A stretch of 64,000 nt of DNA from an uncultured Enterorhabdus sp. (GCA_947645965.1 CANSES010000002.1:1-64000), one strand, 5' to 3'; counted from the stretch's first letter, positions 16,962 through 26,272 are shown. The notes: a model not told the origin generated them from the letters alone. Numbers and translations: made by a program.

Positions 16962-18845
16962 TTAGTTCTCCGGCAGGGTCGGCACGGGCTCGTGGGGCTC
17001 CACGTAGAACAGCACGGTGCCGTACTCCACGGGCGTGGCGTCCGACAGGCAGACCTCGCGGACGGTGCCCATCTCCTCGGCCGTGATCTCGTTCATGAGC
17101 TTCATGGCCTCCACGATGCACAGCGTCTCGTTAGCGGCCACCTCGTCGCCCACCTTCACGAAGGGCGGCTCACCGGGGGCCGGGGCCTCGTAGTAGGTGC
17201 CCACCATGGGGGCGATGACGGGCTTCCAGGTGGCGGGACGGCTGTTGGCCGGCTCGGCCGCCGGAACCGGGGCCGCCGCGGGAGCCGCGGGCGCGGCCTG
17301 GGCCACGGGAGCCGCAGCCGGCACGGCCACCGGCGCGCCCTGGCCGGGCATGCGCACTGCGATGCGGACGCCCTCTTCCTCTACCACGATCTCGCCGACG
17401 CCGCTCTCCTCGGCCACGCGAACCAGCTCGCGAATCTGATTGATATCCACGTAATCGTCCTCCTTGGTACCGCTGGACTCCTGCTCCAGCATGAAATCGA
17501 CCTTCTCGGAAACACGGTGCTTGGAAAGGTAGGTGCGGGCCTCGTTGGGGAACAGGGCGTACATGAGCACGTCCTCCTCGCTGTGGGCCAGATCCCCGAT
17601 CTCGTTGGCCACCTCGTCGTAGGTGGTGGTCACGAGCGTGCCGGGAGCCACCGACGGATCCAAGATCTCGGAATCGCCGGCCACCTTCGCCACGATCTCC
17701 TTGTTCATGTGGCCCGGGGCCTTGCCGTAGTAACCGCAGACGTAGTCCTTCATCTCCTTGGAAATGACGCTCCAGCGCTTGCCGGTCAGCACGTTGAACA
17801 CGGCCTGGGTGCCCACGATCTGCGACATGGGGGTCACGAGCGGCGGATAGCCCACCTCGGCGCGGACCTTCGGAATCTCCGCCATCACCTCGGGCAGGCG
17901 GTCGACGGCCTTCTGCACCTCCAGCTGGCTGATGAGGTTGCTCATCATGCCGCCGGGCACCTGGTGGGAGTACACCTGCATGTGGATGAGCGAGGACACA
18001 CCGCGCTTGTAGTGGCCGCGCTTGCGCATCTCCTCCCAGTACTCGGAGATCTCGAAGAGCAGGTCGAGGTCCAGATCGGTGTCGTAGCGGCTCTCCTTCA
18101 GGGCGGCCACGATCATCTCCACGGCCGGGTGCGAGTTACCGAAGGCGAGCGGCGCGTGGGCGGTGTCGGCCACGGCCACGCCGGCCTCGGCGGCCTTCAG
18201 GATGTTGGCCGGGGCCATGCCGCCGACGTAGTGGCAGTGGATGTGCACCGGCAGGCCGATTTCCTCGTTGAAGGCCTTCACCATGCGCTCGGCGCGGTAC
18301 GGGGTGAGCATGCCGGCCATGTCCTTGATGGCGATGGTGTCGGCGCCCAGATCCTTCAGCTGCTGGCCGTATTCCAGGTACGAGTCCAGCGTGTGCACCG
18401 GCGAGATGGTGTAGGAGATGGCGCCCTCGAACAGGCCGCCGTGCTCCTTGATGGCCTCGGCGTTGTCCACCACGTTGCGGATGTCGTTCAGCGCGTCGAA
18501 CACGCGGAAGACCTCGATGCCGTTGCGATGGGCCGCCCCGATGAAGCGGTTCACGATCTCGCGCGAGTAATGCTTGTAGCCCACCAGATTCTGGCCGCGC
18601 GACAGCATGGCGAGCGGCGTGTTCGGCGTGTTGGCCTTGATGGCGCGCAAACGCTCCCAGGGGTTCTCGTCCAAAAAGCGCAGGCAGGAGTCGAACGTCG
18701 CTCCGCCCCACGCTTCGATGGCCCAATAGCCGACGCGGTCCATCTTCGGCAGGATCGGCAGCATGTCGCCGATCTGCATGCGGGTGGCCCACAGGCTCTG
18801 CTGACCGTCGCGGATGGTCGTATCCATGATCTGAAGCCGTGGCAT
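16962..18845 (-). CDS. Carboxyltransferase fused to a complete AccB-like biotin carrier (PycB/OadA-like)
   Basis: A 627-residue two-part enzyme. Residues 1-~470 are a pyruvate/oxaloacetate-type carboxyltransferase TIM barrel ([50 protein letters not shown]) plus its conserved PYC-OADA C-domain. Residues ~480-627 look like a whole AccB protein, including the N-terminal [20 protein letters not shown] segment, a Pro/Ala linker, [15 protein letters not shown] and the biotinyl-lysine motif [10 protein letters not shown]. Ordinary PycB/OadA carries only a short lipoyl/biotinyl domain. The next gene supplies biotin carboxylase. It likely makes oxaloacetate from pyruvate; serving also as carrier for acetyl-CoA carboxylase is possible. 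Start ATG follows AAGGAGG. Confidence 0.9.
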   Translation of the reverse strand: MPRLQIMDTTIRDGQQSLWATRMQIGDMLPILPKMDRVGYWAIEAWGGATFDSCLRFLDENPWERLRAIKANTPNTPLAMLSRGQNLVGYKHYSREIVNRFIGAAHRNGIEVFRVFDALNDIRNVVDNAEAIKEHGGLFEGAISYTISPVHTLDSYLEYGQQLKDLGADTIAIKDMAGMLTPYRAERMVKAFNEEIGLPVHIHCHYVGGMAPANILKAAEAGVAVADTAHAPLAFGNSHPAVEMIVAALKESRYDTDLDLDLLFEISEYWEEMRKRGHYKRGVSSLIHMQVYSHQVPGGMMSNLISQLEVQKAVDRLPEVMAEIPKVRAEVGYPPLVTPMSQIVGTQAVFNVLTGKRWSVISKEMKDYVCGYYGKAPGHMNKEIVAKVAGDSEILDPSVAPGTLVTTTYDEVANEIGDLAHSEEDVLMYALFPNEARTYLSKHRVSEKVDFMLEQESSGTKEDDYVDINQIRELVRVAEESGVGEIVVEEEGVRIAVRMPGQGAPVAVPAAAPVAQAAPAAPAAAPVPAAEPANSRPATWKPVIAPMVGTYYEAPAPGEPPFVKVGDEVAANETLCIVEAMKLMNEITAEEMGTVREVCLSDATPVEYGTVLFYVEPHEPVPTLPEN

Positions 18846-19281
18846 GAACTCACACCTCCTTATAGTTAGTCAAAGATCAAGTGCTGAATTATAGGGGAAG
18901 CCTACCACGGCCGAGCGCGGCACCGCCCGATTTGCCGACAAGAAACATCAACGAAGCGGCGGGAGGAGGACGGCGAGGAGAAAGGAGCAACCTAGCCCGC
19001 CGGCTGAGGGGCCGGCGGAAGGCACCGGGCTGAGGGGAGGCCGGCAGCGGGCAGCCCAGGTGCCCCTCGTTCCTGCCCCGGCGCTCGCAGATGTAAAACG
19101 ATACCCCGAGCTTTTCCTTCGTTGGAGCCGAAAGGCATAAGATGAGCACCCTGTTTTTATACCCCCACTCTCATCAGGCTAAACGCAAAGTTTACCCCGC
19201 TGGGGTAATAGCCTTTCCTGAACGGGCAGCGCACACTGGGCCCATCGTCTCCGAGGAACATCAGGAAGGGAGGATGCGATT
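18846..19281. other. Divergent intergenic region: operon promoter, hairpin and respiratory-cassette operator
   Basis: The minus strand has a TATAAT -10 (18888-18893) about 43 bases upstream of the carboxyltransferase start, with no clear -35. A GC-rich hairpin CCGCCGGC/GCCGGCGG lies at 18997-19018. The palindrome at 19192-19208 is listed separately. No small gene is convincing. Confidence 0.5.
19192..19208. promoter_or_regulatory. Palindromic operator candidate upstream of cytochrome-flavoprotein cassette
   Basis: TTACCCC-GCT-GGGGTAA is a perfect 7-bp dyad 74 bases upstream of the cytochrome start. Related half-sites (TAACCCC/GGGGTTA) recur upstream of the other complete cassette at 59676-59772. 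It is a candidate site for the LuxR regulator encoded at 21775-23202. Confidence 0.6.
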
Positions 19282-19914
19282 ATGAGCATCGAAGAGGAGA
19301 AGGTCGCGCGGGCGGCCGGGACGCCGACGGAAGGAGGTGCCTCGCCGCGCAGGCCCCGCAAGCGCGGGTGGATCGTCGCAGGCGTCGTGGCGGCCGTGAT
19401 CATCGTAGCCGGTGCCGGGTTCTGGGTGTGGCACGAGCAGCCGAGTTTCTGCAACGCCATCTGCCACAGCCCCATGGACTACTACGTGGAAACCTACGAG
19501 AGCGACAACCCGCAGCTGGGCGTGACGGCCCACGCCGAGGCCGGCGAGGCGTGCCTCGACTGCCACACCGCCGAGTTGACCACGCAGATATCCGAGGTCA
19601 TGGCCTGGATGTCGGACAACTACCCCATGACCGAGGATGGCACCATGCTTGCGACCGGCAAGGAGTTTGCCGACGAGCAGTTCTGTGCCCGCGCCGAATG
19701 CCATCATGCTCTCGGCACCAGCTTCGACGAAATCACAGCCGGGCTGTGGGGATTTGCGGGCAACGACGAGAAGTACAATCCGCACGCGAGCCATCAGGAC
19801 ATGGCCCTGGAGTGCGGCGACTGCCACAAAATTCACGAGAACCAGGTGCTCGTATGCAACGAGTGCCACGATCTGACCCTGCCCGAAGGATGGGAGGCCC
19901 CCCATGCAGAGTAA
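19282..19914 (+). CDS. Membrane-anchored pentaheme c-type cytochrome (NapC/NrfH-like quinol dehydrogenase)
   Basis: A 210-residue cytochrome with one N-terminal membrane helix (residues ~30-50) after a basic cytoplasmic stretch, so the haem domain faces outside. Five candidate haem sites are visible: C57-NAI-CH (CX3CH), CLDCH (91-95), C135-ARAE-CH (CX4CH), CGDCH (178-182) and CNECH (192-196). Two are non-standard spacings; CX3CH followed by SPM resembles the first site of NrfH-like proteins with a Met nearby. It probably oxidises menaquinol and feeds the flavoprotein whose start overlaps its stop by 11 bases. Start ATG has GGAAGGGAGG upstream. Confidence 0.88.
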   Translation: MSIEEEKVARAAGTPTEGGASPRRPRKRGWIVAGVVAAVIIVAGAGFWVWHEQPSFCNAICHSPMDYYVETYESDNPQLGVTAHAEAGEACLDCHTAELTTQISEVMAWMSDNYPMTEDGTMLATGKEFADEQFCARAECHHALGTSFDEITAGLWGFAGNDEKYNPHASHQDMALECGDCHKIHENQVLVCNECHDLTLPEGWEAPHAE

Positions 19915-21628
19915 CGTTTCCCGTCGTAACTTCTTCAAGGGCGCGGGCCTGGCGGCCCTGGGCGGCCTGTCCGTCGCCGCGCTTTCAGGATGCGGCCACG
20001 GCTATGCGGCCGAGGAACCTGCAAGCCCCCGTACGGGCGACTTCGGCGGCCCCTCGTGGCTGGGCGCGCCACCCGAGATCCTGGAGTCCGACATTGCCGA
20101 GACCATCGACACCGAGGTGCTGGTGGTGGGCGTGGGCACCGGCGGCATCCCGGCCATGATCTCCGCGGCCGAGAACGGCGCGAAGGTGCTCGGCATCGAC
20201 CGCCAGGGCGAGCCGAAGAACGTGCGCGAGGATATCGGCGCCATCGACTCGCGGCTGCAGCAGGCCTCCTTCGACGAGTTCCCCCAGTTCCGCATTGACA
20301 AGATGGAAGCTATGGAGGACATCGTTCGCTACGCCAACGGATTCGTGAACTACGACCTGGTGAAGCTGTGGGCCAACGAGTCCGGTGCCATGGTAGACTG
20401 GCTCACCGATATCGTGCAGCGCGATGGCAAAATGGTCATGGAGTTCGAAGGCGGCGTGGGCAACATCGACGACCCAGGCCGCGACAAAGCCTACGCCACC
20501 GGCCATAGCCCCCAACTCACTGACGCGGTGGGTGAAGATGAGGAATGGGGCTTCGCGGAGTCCATCCTGGCCTACGCTGCCGAGCAGGGTGCCGAGGTGC
20601 GCTGGTACTGCGAGTTCATCAAGTGCGAGACCGATGATGCGGGCCGCGTAACCGGCGTTATCGCCCGCGACGTGAAGGGCGACCGCCATTATTTGCGCAT
20701 CAACGCCAGCAAGGGCGTGATCCTGTCCACCGGCGGCTACAGCAACAACCTGGAGATGATGGAGGACCGCCAGGCCTGGAATCAGAAGATCCGCATCGCG
20801 GCCCCCGGCTCCGGCGGCAACCCCACTGGCAGCGGCATCAAGGCGGCGCTGTGGCTCGGGGCCACCATGGACCCGCTCGGCGCGGCCTGCACCTTCAACC
20901 GCGCCTGCGTGAAGCCCGACCAGACCGCCGGCGACGGCGTACTCGGCCGCTGGTTCTGGTTCGGCGAGCAGCCCTTCCTGAAGCTGAACCTGAAGGGCCA
21001 GCGCTTCTGCAACGAGAGCGGTCCTTACGACTACATGCTGCACTCCACCATCATGCAGCCGCACCAAACGTATGTGGACATCTGGGACGCGAACCATGCC
21101 GCCCAGGCCGAGGCCATGGACGAGGTGGGCTGCTGCCGCCTGTTCCCCTTCGACAACGGAGCGAAGAACAACATTCCCATGCAGGTGGTGGACGGCATGA
21201 TCGAGAAGCTCATCGAAGATGGCTACGTGCAGAAGGCCGACACCATGGAGGAACTGGCCGAGAAGCTGAACCTGCCCGTGGACGCCACGGTGGCCTCGTG
21301 GAAGCGCTACAACGAGATGGCTGCGGCCGGGGTAGACGAGGACTACAACAAGGAGAAGCATCGTCTCATGGCCATCGACACGCCGCCGTTCTACGGCGTG
21401 CGCACCGGAGCATGGTTCCTGGCAACGCTCGACGGCGTGACCATCGACACGAACATGCACCCCTGCGACGAGAACGGCGACGCCATCGAGGGCCTGTACC
21501 TGACGGGCAACGACTCGGGCGGCTTCTTCAGTGTGAGCTACCCCAACCTGATGACTGGCCTGGCCTGCGGCCGCACCATGACCTTCGGGCGCCGCGCCGG
21601 CATGCTGGCCGCCACGGGCCAAGCCTAA
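19904..21628 (+). CDS. Tat-exported FAD-dependent reductase
   Basis: A 574-residue secreted flavoprotein. The Tat motif SRRNFFKGAG begins at residue 6 and a lipobox-like LSGC follows, so it may be a lipoprotein. The FAD site is VLVVGVGTGGIPAMISAAENG (near residue 72), with the second nucleotide motif GVILSTGGYSNN and the C-terminal closing region LYLTGNDSGGFFSVSYPNLMTGLACGRTM. No haem motif is present; the overlapping cytochrome gene supplies electrons. The pair matches the layout of Eggerthella Cgr1/Cgr2. Substrate unknown. A GGGAGG within the cytochrome gene is its Shine-Dalgarno. Confidence 0.88.
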   Translation: MQSNVSRRNFFKGAGLAALGGLSVAALSGCGHGYAAEEPASPRTGDFGGPSWLGAPPEILESDIAETIDTEVLVVGVGTGGIPAMISAAENGAKVLGIDRQGEPKNVREDIGAIDSRLQQASFDEFPQFRIDKMEAMEDIVRYANGFVNYDLVKLWANESGAMVDWLTDIVQRDGKMVMEFEGGVGNIDDPGRDKAYATGHSPQLTDAVGEDEEWGFAESILAYAAEQGAEVRWYCEFIKCETDDAGRVTGVIARDVKGDRHYLRINASKGVILSTGGYSNNLEMMEDRQAWNQKIRIAAPGSGGNPTGSGIKAALWLGATMDPLGAACTFNRACVKPDQTAGDGVLGRWFWFGEQPFLKLNLKGQRFCNESGPYDYMLHSTIMQPHQTYVDIWDANHAAQAEAMDEVGCCRLFPFDNGAKNNIPMQVVDGMIEKLIEDGYVQKADTMEELAEKLNLPVDATVASWKRYNEMAAAGVDEDYNKEKHRLMAIDTPPFYGVRTGAWFLATLDGVTIDTNMHPCDENGDAIEGLYLTGNDSGGFFSVSYPNLMTGLACGRTMTFGRRAGMLAATGQA

Positions 21629-21664
21629 CGATCGCCTTTCCTTTTTTCGCCCTTCCAAGGGATG

Positions 21665-21738
21665 CCGCTGGTTGCCCCCCTCCAGTGACCAGCGGTTATA
21701 AGCGTAAGACCCCCGTCCCCGCGTGGACCGGGGGTCTT
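21665..21738 (+). terminator. Tandem hairpins after the flavoprotein gene
   Basis: CCGCTGGT (21665-21672) pairs with ACCAGCGG (21688-21695), and AAGACCCCCG (21706-21715) pairs with CGGGGGTCTT (21729-21738). The second stem is 10 bp but lacks a clear U-tract. They separate the flavoprotein from the LuxR gene, whose own -10-like TACAAT is at 21745-21750. Confidence 0.65.
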
Positions 21739-21774
21739 CGCGTGTACAATGGGGAAAACGGGAAGGGAGGCGCC

Positions 21775-23202
21775 ATGAAGGCCTTGGAAAAGAAGTGCTC
21801 TGCTGGGGCCGTCCGCGGGTTCGCGGCGCTGATGCTGGTACTGGGCGCCACCACGCTCATGAACGGTTCCATCTTCCCGCAGTTCGACGCCATTTTCATG
21901 TTTGCCCGCGACATCTCCGTCACCTGTTCAGCGGTCACGCTACTGGGATTGGGGCTTGCCGCCTACCGGGCGTCCCATTTGCTGCGGCATCGGACGTTGG
22001 TGGGGGCTGCGGCGGCCTGTCTGGTAGTCGGTGGCGCCCTGCTGGCCGCGGGACTCGCGCTCGCCTCGCCAGCAGCCCTGGTGGTCGGAGCGAGCATTGT
22101 GGCGGCGGGAAGAGCCGTGGCCACGGTGACAACAGCCCTCTTTGTCGCGCGACTGGCATCGCACCAAGCGGCCATGGTGATCGCCGTCGCCTACACGCTG
22201 CAGCTGGTCGCAAGCCCCCTTGCGGGGACGATCCCACCCGCAGCCGCCACCGTCCTCTTCCTCGCCTTCCCATTGGCGGCGCTCGGCCTCACTGCCCGAG
22301 ACGCCGGCTTCTTCTTCGACGCTGCCCGCAACCGCCCTTCCCCAAGCGACCTATCCGTTACACGGCCGGCCTCGTTTTTGGCTCCGTTCTCGGCGCTATT
22401 CTGCTGCCTATTTCTGTTCCAGGTTGCCTTCGGTTTCGCGCTTCGCTTCGACGAGGTGGCGGGCGCGCCCCGCACTTCCCTCTTCTCGGCGGTGCCACTG
22501 GCGCTCGTGGCCCTCTACGTAGTTTTTTCACAACGGCGTTTTCCGGCCGACGGCGTCGTGCAGCTGTCGGCACTTGTGGTGATGGCGGGCTTTCTGCTGT
22601 CGGCCCAGCCGCTGCTCGCCACCAACGGGCCCGCAGCCGATGTAGCGCTGCTGAACGCCGGCAACGGGCTGTTCTCCATGGCGGCCCAAATGGCGCTCAT
22701 AGCCATCGCCGCCCGTAACCCCCTGGGAGCCATTACCACGGCGGCCTGGGGAAATGGCGTGTCAGCTTTGGGGTCGCTCGTGGGGGCAGCAGCCGGCATG
22801 ATCGCCAACGGGGCAACAGCGGGAAGCCCCCTGCTGCGAGCAGCCATCCCCGCCGTGCTGCTGCTGGTGTTCGCCGCGTATGTGATAATGGGCCTGAAGC
22901 GCTTCACATTCGCAGGCGCCATCGATGGCATCGAGCCGGTGGCCGCTGAACCGGCAACGTCGGAGGTCGCCCAGACGCCCGAGAAGGCCTTCGCCGCCCG
23001 CTGCGAAGCCGTTGCCGCCGAGTTCTCGCTCACACCACGCGAAGCCGAGGTATTCGCCATGTTGGCTCGGGGACGCGACCGCAGCTACATCGAGGAGGCA
23101 CTCGTGGTGTCACGCAACACCGTGAAGGCCCACGTGAAGCACGTCTATGCGAAACTCGGCATCCACTCGCACCAAGAGCTCATCGATCTGGTGGAACAGT
23201 AG
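21775..23202 (+). CDS. LuxR-family regulator with an N-terminal 12-helix membrane domain
   Basis: A 475-residue membrane-bound regulator. Residues ~12-380 alternate hydrophobic segments (about 12 helices, MFS-like length), e.g. GFAALMLVLGATTLMNGSIF. The last ~65 residues are a LuxR HTH: FSLTPREAEVFAMLARGRDR, NTVKAHVKHVYAKLGIHSHQELIDLVEQ. Such proteins are abundant in Eggerthellaceae beside reductase genes and probably sense a ligand through the membrane part. ATG 21775 follows GGAAGGGAGG. Located just downstream of the cytochrome/flavoprotein pair, it is their likely activator. Confidence 0.88.
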   Translation: MKALEKKCSAGAVRGFAALMLVLGATTLMNGSIFPQFDAIFMFARDISVTCSAVTLLGLGLAAYRASHLLRHRTLVGAAAACLVVGGALLAAGLALASPAALVVGASIVAAGRAVATVTTALFVARLASHQAAMVIAVAYTLQLVASPLAGTIPPAAATVLFLAFPLAALGLTARDAGFFFDAARNRPSPSDLSVTRPASFLAPFSALFCCLFLFQVAFGFALRFDEVAGAPRTSLFSAVPLALVALYVVFSQRRFPADGVVQLSALVVMAGFLLSAQPLLATNGPAADVALLNAGNGLFSMAAQMALIAIAARNPLGAITTAAWGNGVSALGSLVGAAAGMIANGATAGSPLLRAAIPAVLLLVFAAYVIMGLKRFTFAGAIDGIEPVAAEPATSEVAQTPEKAFAARCEAVAAEFSLTPREAEVFAMLARGRDRSYIEEALVVSRNTVKAHVKHVYAKLGIHSHQELIDLVEQ

Positions 23203-23408
23203 AGGGCGCCGGTTTTAGCACACACCCTCATCGCCCGTAAGATGCAGCGACGCTGAACACTTCCCAGCGGCCACTTTTCCGCTGGCCTGTCAACGGGAAA
23301 AGCCGTAGCTTAATTATGAACAATTACTCGCCATTTCGCGGATTCGGGCGCGGACGCGCAGCGCCGCCATTAGAATACTGGGAAAACGACTTTTACTCGG
23401 GAGGTACC

Positions 23409-24281
23409 ATGGCCATTCGCATCATCGTGGACTCGTCGGCAGACATGGAAGAGGACTACGCCGCCGCCCATGGCATCACCATCATCCCCATGACCATCAC
23501 CTTCGGCGACGAGGAGTTCGCCGAGGGCGTCGACATCAGCCGCACCGAGTTCTTCGAGCGCCTCATCGCCAGCGACGAGCTGCCGCGCACGAGCCAGATT
23601 CCCCCCATGGTGTTCCAGGACCTGTTCCAGGATGCCGTGGCCGCCGGCGATACCGTGGTGTGCATCACGCTTTCCAGTCACATCTCGGGCACCTACCAGA
23701 GTGCGTGCATCGCCGCGGCCCCCTTCAAGGAGTCGGTCTTCGTGGTGGATTCGGAGAACGCCACCGTGGGCGAGCGCATCTTGGTGGAGCGGGCCTGGGC
23801 CCTGCGCGACGAGGGGCTTTCCGCCGCCGACATCGCCTACTGCCTCGATCAGGAGAAGAAGGACATCCGCCTTGTGGCGGCCCTCGACGGCCTGGAGTAC
23901 CTGCGCCGTGGCGGCCGCATCTCCGGTGCCGCGGCGGCCATCGGCGGCCTTCTGTCCATCAAGCCCGTGGTGGGCGTGGTGGACGGCAAGGTGGTCGTGC
24001 TGGGGAAGGCCCGCGGGTCGAAGGCCTCGCGGTCCATGGTGTTCGAGGAGATCGAGAAGGCCGGCGGCATCGACTTCACGCGCCCGGTGTGGGTGGCCTA
24101 TTCGGGCCTGTCCGACAAGATCGGCCGCAAGTACATCGCCGATTCCCTGGCCATCGCCGCCGAGCAGGGCATGATCGAGAGCCCGGATGCCCTGGAGTTG
24201 CCGCTCACCCTCGTCGGCGCCGTCATCGGCACCCACGTCGGCCCCGACGGCGTCGCCTTCGCCTTCTTCGCCCGGGAATAG
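23409..24281 (+). CDS. DegV family fatty acid-binding protein
   Basis: A 290-residue DegV protein: IRIIVDSSADMEEDYAAAHGITIIPM at the N-terminus, the fatty-acid pocket segments LPRTSQIPPMVFQDLF and TLSSHISGTYQSACIAA, LEYLRRGGRISGAAAAIGGLLSIKPVV in the middle and GAVIGTHVGPDGVAFAFF at the end. FakB-type members present exogenous fatty acids to FakA kinase; no fakA is in the window. The frame is open upstream to 23316, but ATG 23409 has GGGAGG and the homology starts there. A TAGAAT near 23372 could be its -10. Confidence 0.9.
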   Translation: MAIRIIVDSSADMEEDYAAAHGITIIPMTITFGDEEFAEGVDISRTEFFERLIASDELPRTSQIPPMVFQDLFQDAVAAGDTVVCITLSSHISGTYQSACIAAAPFKESVFVVDSENATVGERILVERAWALRDEGLSAADIAYCLDQEKKDIRLVAALDGLEYLRRGGRISGAAAAIGGLLSIKPVVGVVDGKVVVLGKARGSKASRSMVFEEIEKAGGIDFTRPVWVAYSGLSDKIGRKYIADSLAIAAEQGMIESPDALELPLTLVGAVIGTHVGPDGVAFAFFARE

Positions 24282-24318
24282 CGGAAAACCTGCTCTCCTT
24301 GTGACTCCCCGCGGTCGG

Positions 24319-24424
24319 GAGCGCGGGGTATTCTGATTCGCTCGGGCAGTCCTCGCTTTGTGGAACAGTCCACTGGACTGTTCCAGTCGCTGCGGAACTC
24401 GCTCGGTCAGAACACCCCGCGCTC
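24319..24424. repeat. 106-bp interrupted palindrome
   Basis: Outer arms GAGCGCGGGGT-A-TTCTGA (24319-24336) and its complement (24407-24424) match at 17 of 18 bases. The centre is a perfect 11-bp stem TGGAACAGTCC-ACT-GGACTGTTCCA (24361-24385). The DNA between is imperfectly complementary. There is no coding potential. It lies between convergent degV and efp and is too elaborate for a simple terminator; a MITE or REP-type element is more likely. Confidence 0.7.
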
Positions 24425-24452
24425 CCTCTACGCCCTACCATCGCTAAAACAG

Positions 24453-24478
24453 AGGAAGCCTCCCGAAGGAGGCTTCCT
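24453..24478 (-). terminator. efp terminator
   Basis: AGGAAGCCTCC (24453-24463) and GGAGGCTTCCT (24468-24478) form a perfect 11-bp stem with a 4-nt loop. On the minus strand it is followed by CTGTTTTAG, a short U-tract, 25 bases after the efp stop. Confidence 0.85.
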
Positions 24479-24502
24479 GACCGGTGAGGTTTTCCCGCTT
24501 GA

Positions 24503-25066
24503 CTACACGCGCTTGATGACGCGGCCGTCGCGGGTGTCGATCTGCAGGACGTCGCCGATCTCGATGAAGGTGGGCACCTGCACCTCTTTGCCCGTCTCCA
24601 GGGTGGCCGGCTTCAGCGTGTTGGTGGCGGTGTCGCCCTTGAAGCCCGGCTCGGTGTGGGTCACTTCCAGCTCTACGAACATCTGGGGCTCCAGGCTGAT
24701 CAGCTCGTCGCCGGCGTACAGCAGCGTGGCCTCGTCGTTCTCCTTCAGCCAGTCGGAGGCGGCGCCCACCATGTCGGCGGAGATGGGCTGCTGCTCGAAG
24801 GTGTCGTTGTCCATGAACCAGTAGTCGGCCCCGTCGTTGTACAGGTACTGCATCTTCTTGGACTCCAGGCGCACGGAATCGAACTTCGTGCCGGCGTTGA
24901 AGGTGTAGTCCACCACGCGGCCGGTCTTGATGTCCTTCAGCTTGGTGCGCACGAACGCGCCGCCCTTGCCCGGCTTCACGTGCTGGAACTCGACGATGGT
25001 GCACATCTTGCCGTTGTTGATGATGCACATGCCGTTCTTGAAATCGGCGGTAGAAATGCTTGCCAC
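24503..25066 (-). CDS. efp: Elongation factor P
   Basis: EF-P enters the ribosomal E site and relieves stalling at polyproline. The 187-residue protein has the normal three-domain length: ISTADFKNGMCIINNGKMCTIVEFQHVKPGKGGAFVRTKLK with the conserved loop lysine region, and IEIGDVLQIDTRDGRVIKRV at the end. Start is GTG 25066, seven bases after AAAGGA. In many Actinobacteria efp directly follows the aroQ-peptidase genes; here it is separated from them by ~14 kb of accessory DNA. Confidence 0.95.
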   Translation of the reverse strand: MASISTADFKNGMCIINNGKMCTIVEFQHVKPGKGGAFVRTKLKDIKTGRVVDYTFNAGTKFDSVRLESKKMQYLYNDGADYWFMDNDTFEQQPISADMVGAASDWLKENDEATLLYAGDELISLEPQMFVELEVTHTEPGFKGDTATNTLKPATLETGKEVQVPTFIEIGDVLQIDTRDGRVIKRV

Positions 25067-25139
25067 GGATGCTTCCTTTCATGGTCACGCGCCGCGGAAA
25101 CTGCTACGCTCGCACGTCGCGCCTGAATCAAACCGTTAC

Positions 25140-25145
25140 ATTATA
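25140..25145 (-). promoter_or_regulatory. -10 box of efp
   Basis: A consensus TATAAT on the minus strand, 74 bases upstream of the GTG, predicts a leader of about 67 nt. A -35 match is not evident. Confidence 0.55.
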
Positions 25146-25192
25146 GCCATCTTGCAGGCCCGCTGCAAAGTCTTCGGGGAAAGAACGCATCC

Positions 25193-26044
25193 CTAGTCGA
25201 GCACCGCGGCGTCCTCCCAGACCCCCGCCGCCTCGCGCCCGTCCTCGCGCGGCGCCGAGGCGCTCTCGGCCGAAGCCCCGTGCTCGCGACGTGCGGCCAG
25301 GGCGGCGCGCAGCTTCCCGTAGCCGGTCATGTACGCATTCACCGCCATACCCGTGAACACGGCGCAGGCAAGCGTGCCCTCGCGCACCCCTTCCACGTGG
25401 CCTAAAAACACCAGGCCCAGCACCGTGGCGGCGATAGCGCAGGTCAGATCGAAGCTCACCTTCACCGTACCGAAGCGGATGCCGGTCTTGGTGACGATGG
25501 CCTGCACCACGGCCTCGCCGCAGTTCATCACCGTGCCGGAGATGACCGTCATCACGATGCCAGCGGCCAGCACTAAAATGCCCACGGCCAGATACAGCCA
25601 CGCCGCCAGATAGCCGGGCACCTCCAAGGGGGCCAGCAGGGCCACGAACACGTCGATGCACAGACCGAAGAACACCGACACCGGCAACTGCAAGAGGTCG
25701 ACGGGGCGGAAGTCACGGCGCAAGATGGCGATCTGGGTGGCCACGAGCAGGCACTGCCAGACCAGCATCAGGGTGCCGAAGGAGATCTCGGACAGCACGT
25801 GGCTCATCACGTAGGGGCAGGCGGAAATGGGCGAGTTGCCCAAGTTGCCCTTCACCACCAGATCGATGCCCAAGGCCATCACCGCAATGCCCGCCAGCAT
25901 GAGCGCCACGCGGCCGGCCATGAACAGCGCCGCACGGAATGAGGGACGCGACGAAGGCTGGACGGCGCCGGAGCGCTCGCGCCCCATCGACTTGCCCTTG
26001 GTGCGAATCTCGCTCCCTCGATTGATCTTCGACCGCATCGCCAT
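25193..26044 (-). CDS. YczE/YitT-like membrane protein
   Basis: A 283-residue protein with a ~35-residue basic N-terminus and five or six membrane helices. It resembles the YczE/YyaS family: ALGIDLVVKGNLGNSPISACPYVMSH, then LPVSVFFGLCIDVFVALLAPL, GTVMNCGEAVVQAIVTKTGIRFGTVKVSFD. Function of the family is unknown. Several starts are possible; ATG 26044 is favoured because of AGAGGA upstream and an extended -10-like TGCTATAAC further up. The C-terminal ~40 residues are polar and Ala-rich. Confidence 0.75.
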   Translation of the reverse strand: MAMRSKINRGSEIRTKGKSMGRERSGAVQPSSRPSFRAALFMAGRVALMLAGIAVMALGIDLVVKGNLGNSPISACPYVMSHVLSEISFGTLMLVWQCLLVATQIAILRRDFRPVDLLQLPVSVFFGLCIDVFVALLAPLEVPGYLAAWLYLAVGILVLAAGIVMTVISGTVMNCGEAVVQAIVTKTGIRFGTVKVSFDLTCAIAATVLGLVFLGHVEGVREGTLACAVFTGMAVNAYMTGYGKLRAALAARREHGASAESASAPREDGREAAGVWEDAAVLD

Positions 26045-26134
26045 CCTGTCACCGTCCTCTCGCATTCGCGTCGCTGCAATCCTTCTTGTTATAGCACGAG
26101 AGCGGGTACGGCTGCGGGGGCGGACAATGAGGAA

Positions 26135-26221
26135 GGCCGCTCGCGCAGGGCGTGCGGCCATTTCGTCTTTCTATGGATGGATTCAGACGGGAAGGGGCCC
26201 GCAGCCGCATGCCGCGGGCCC
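26135..26221 (-). terminator. Two GC-rich hairpins after the ABC operon
   Basis: GGGCCCGC/GCGGGCCC (26195-26221) and GGCCGC-T-CGC/GCG-T-GCGGCC (26135-26159) lie downstream of the permease stop on the minus strand. The second is followed by TTCCTCATT, a modest U-rich tail. Confidence 0.55.
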
Positions 26222-26272
26222 ACTACTGCAAATCACGCGCACCGCGACGGAAGAATCGCGTGGCACCCGCTC

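Noticed and set aside
23264..23285. CCAGCGG/CCGCTGG hairpin as terminator of the LuxR gene
   Set aside because: The stem is only 7 bp, T residues are in the loop rather than after the stem; not reported as a terminator.
23316..23408. Upstream extension of the DegV protein
   Set aside because: In frame but no ribosome-binding site and no family similarity; ATG 23409 has both.
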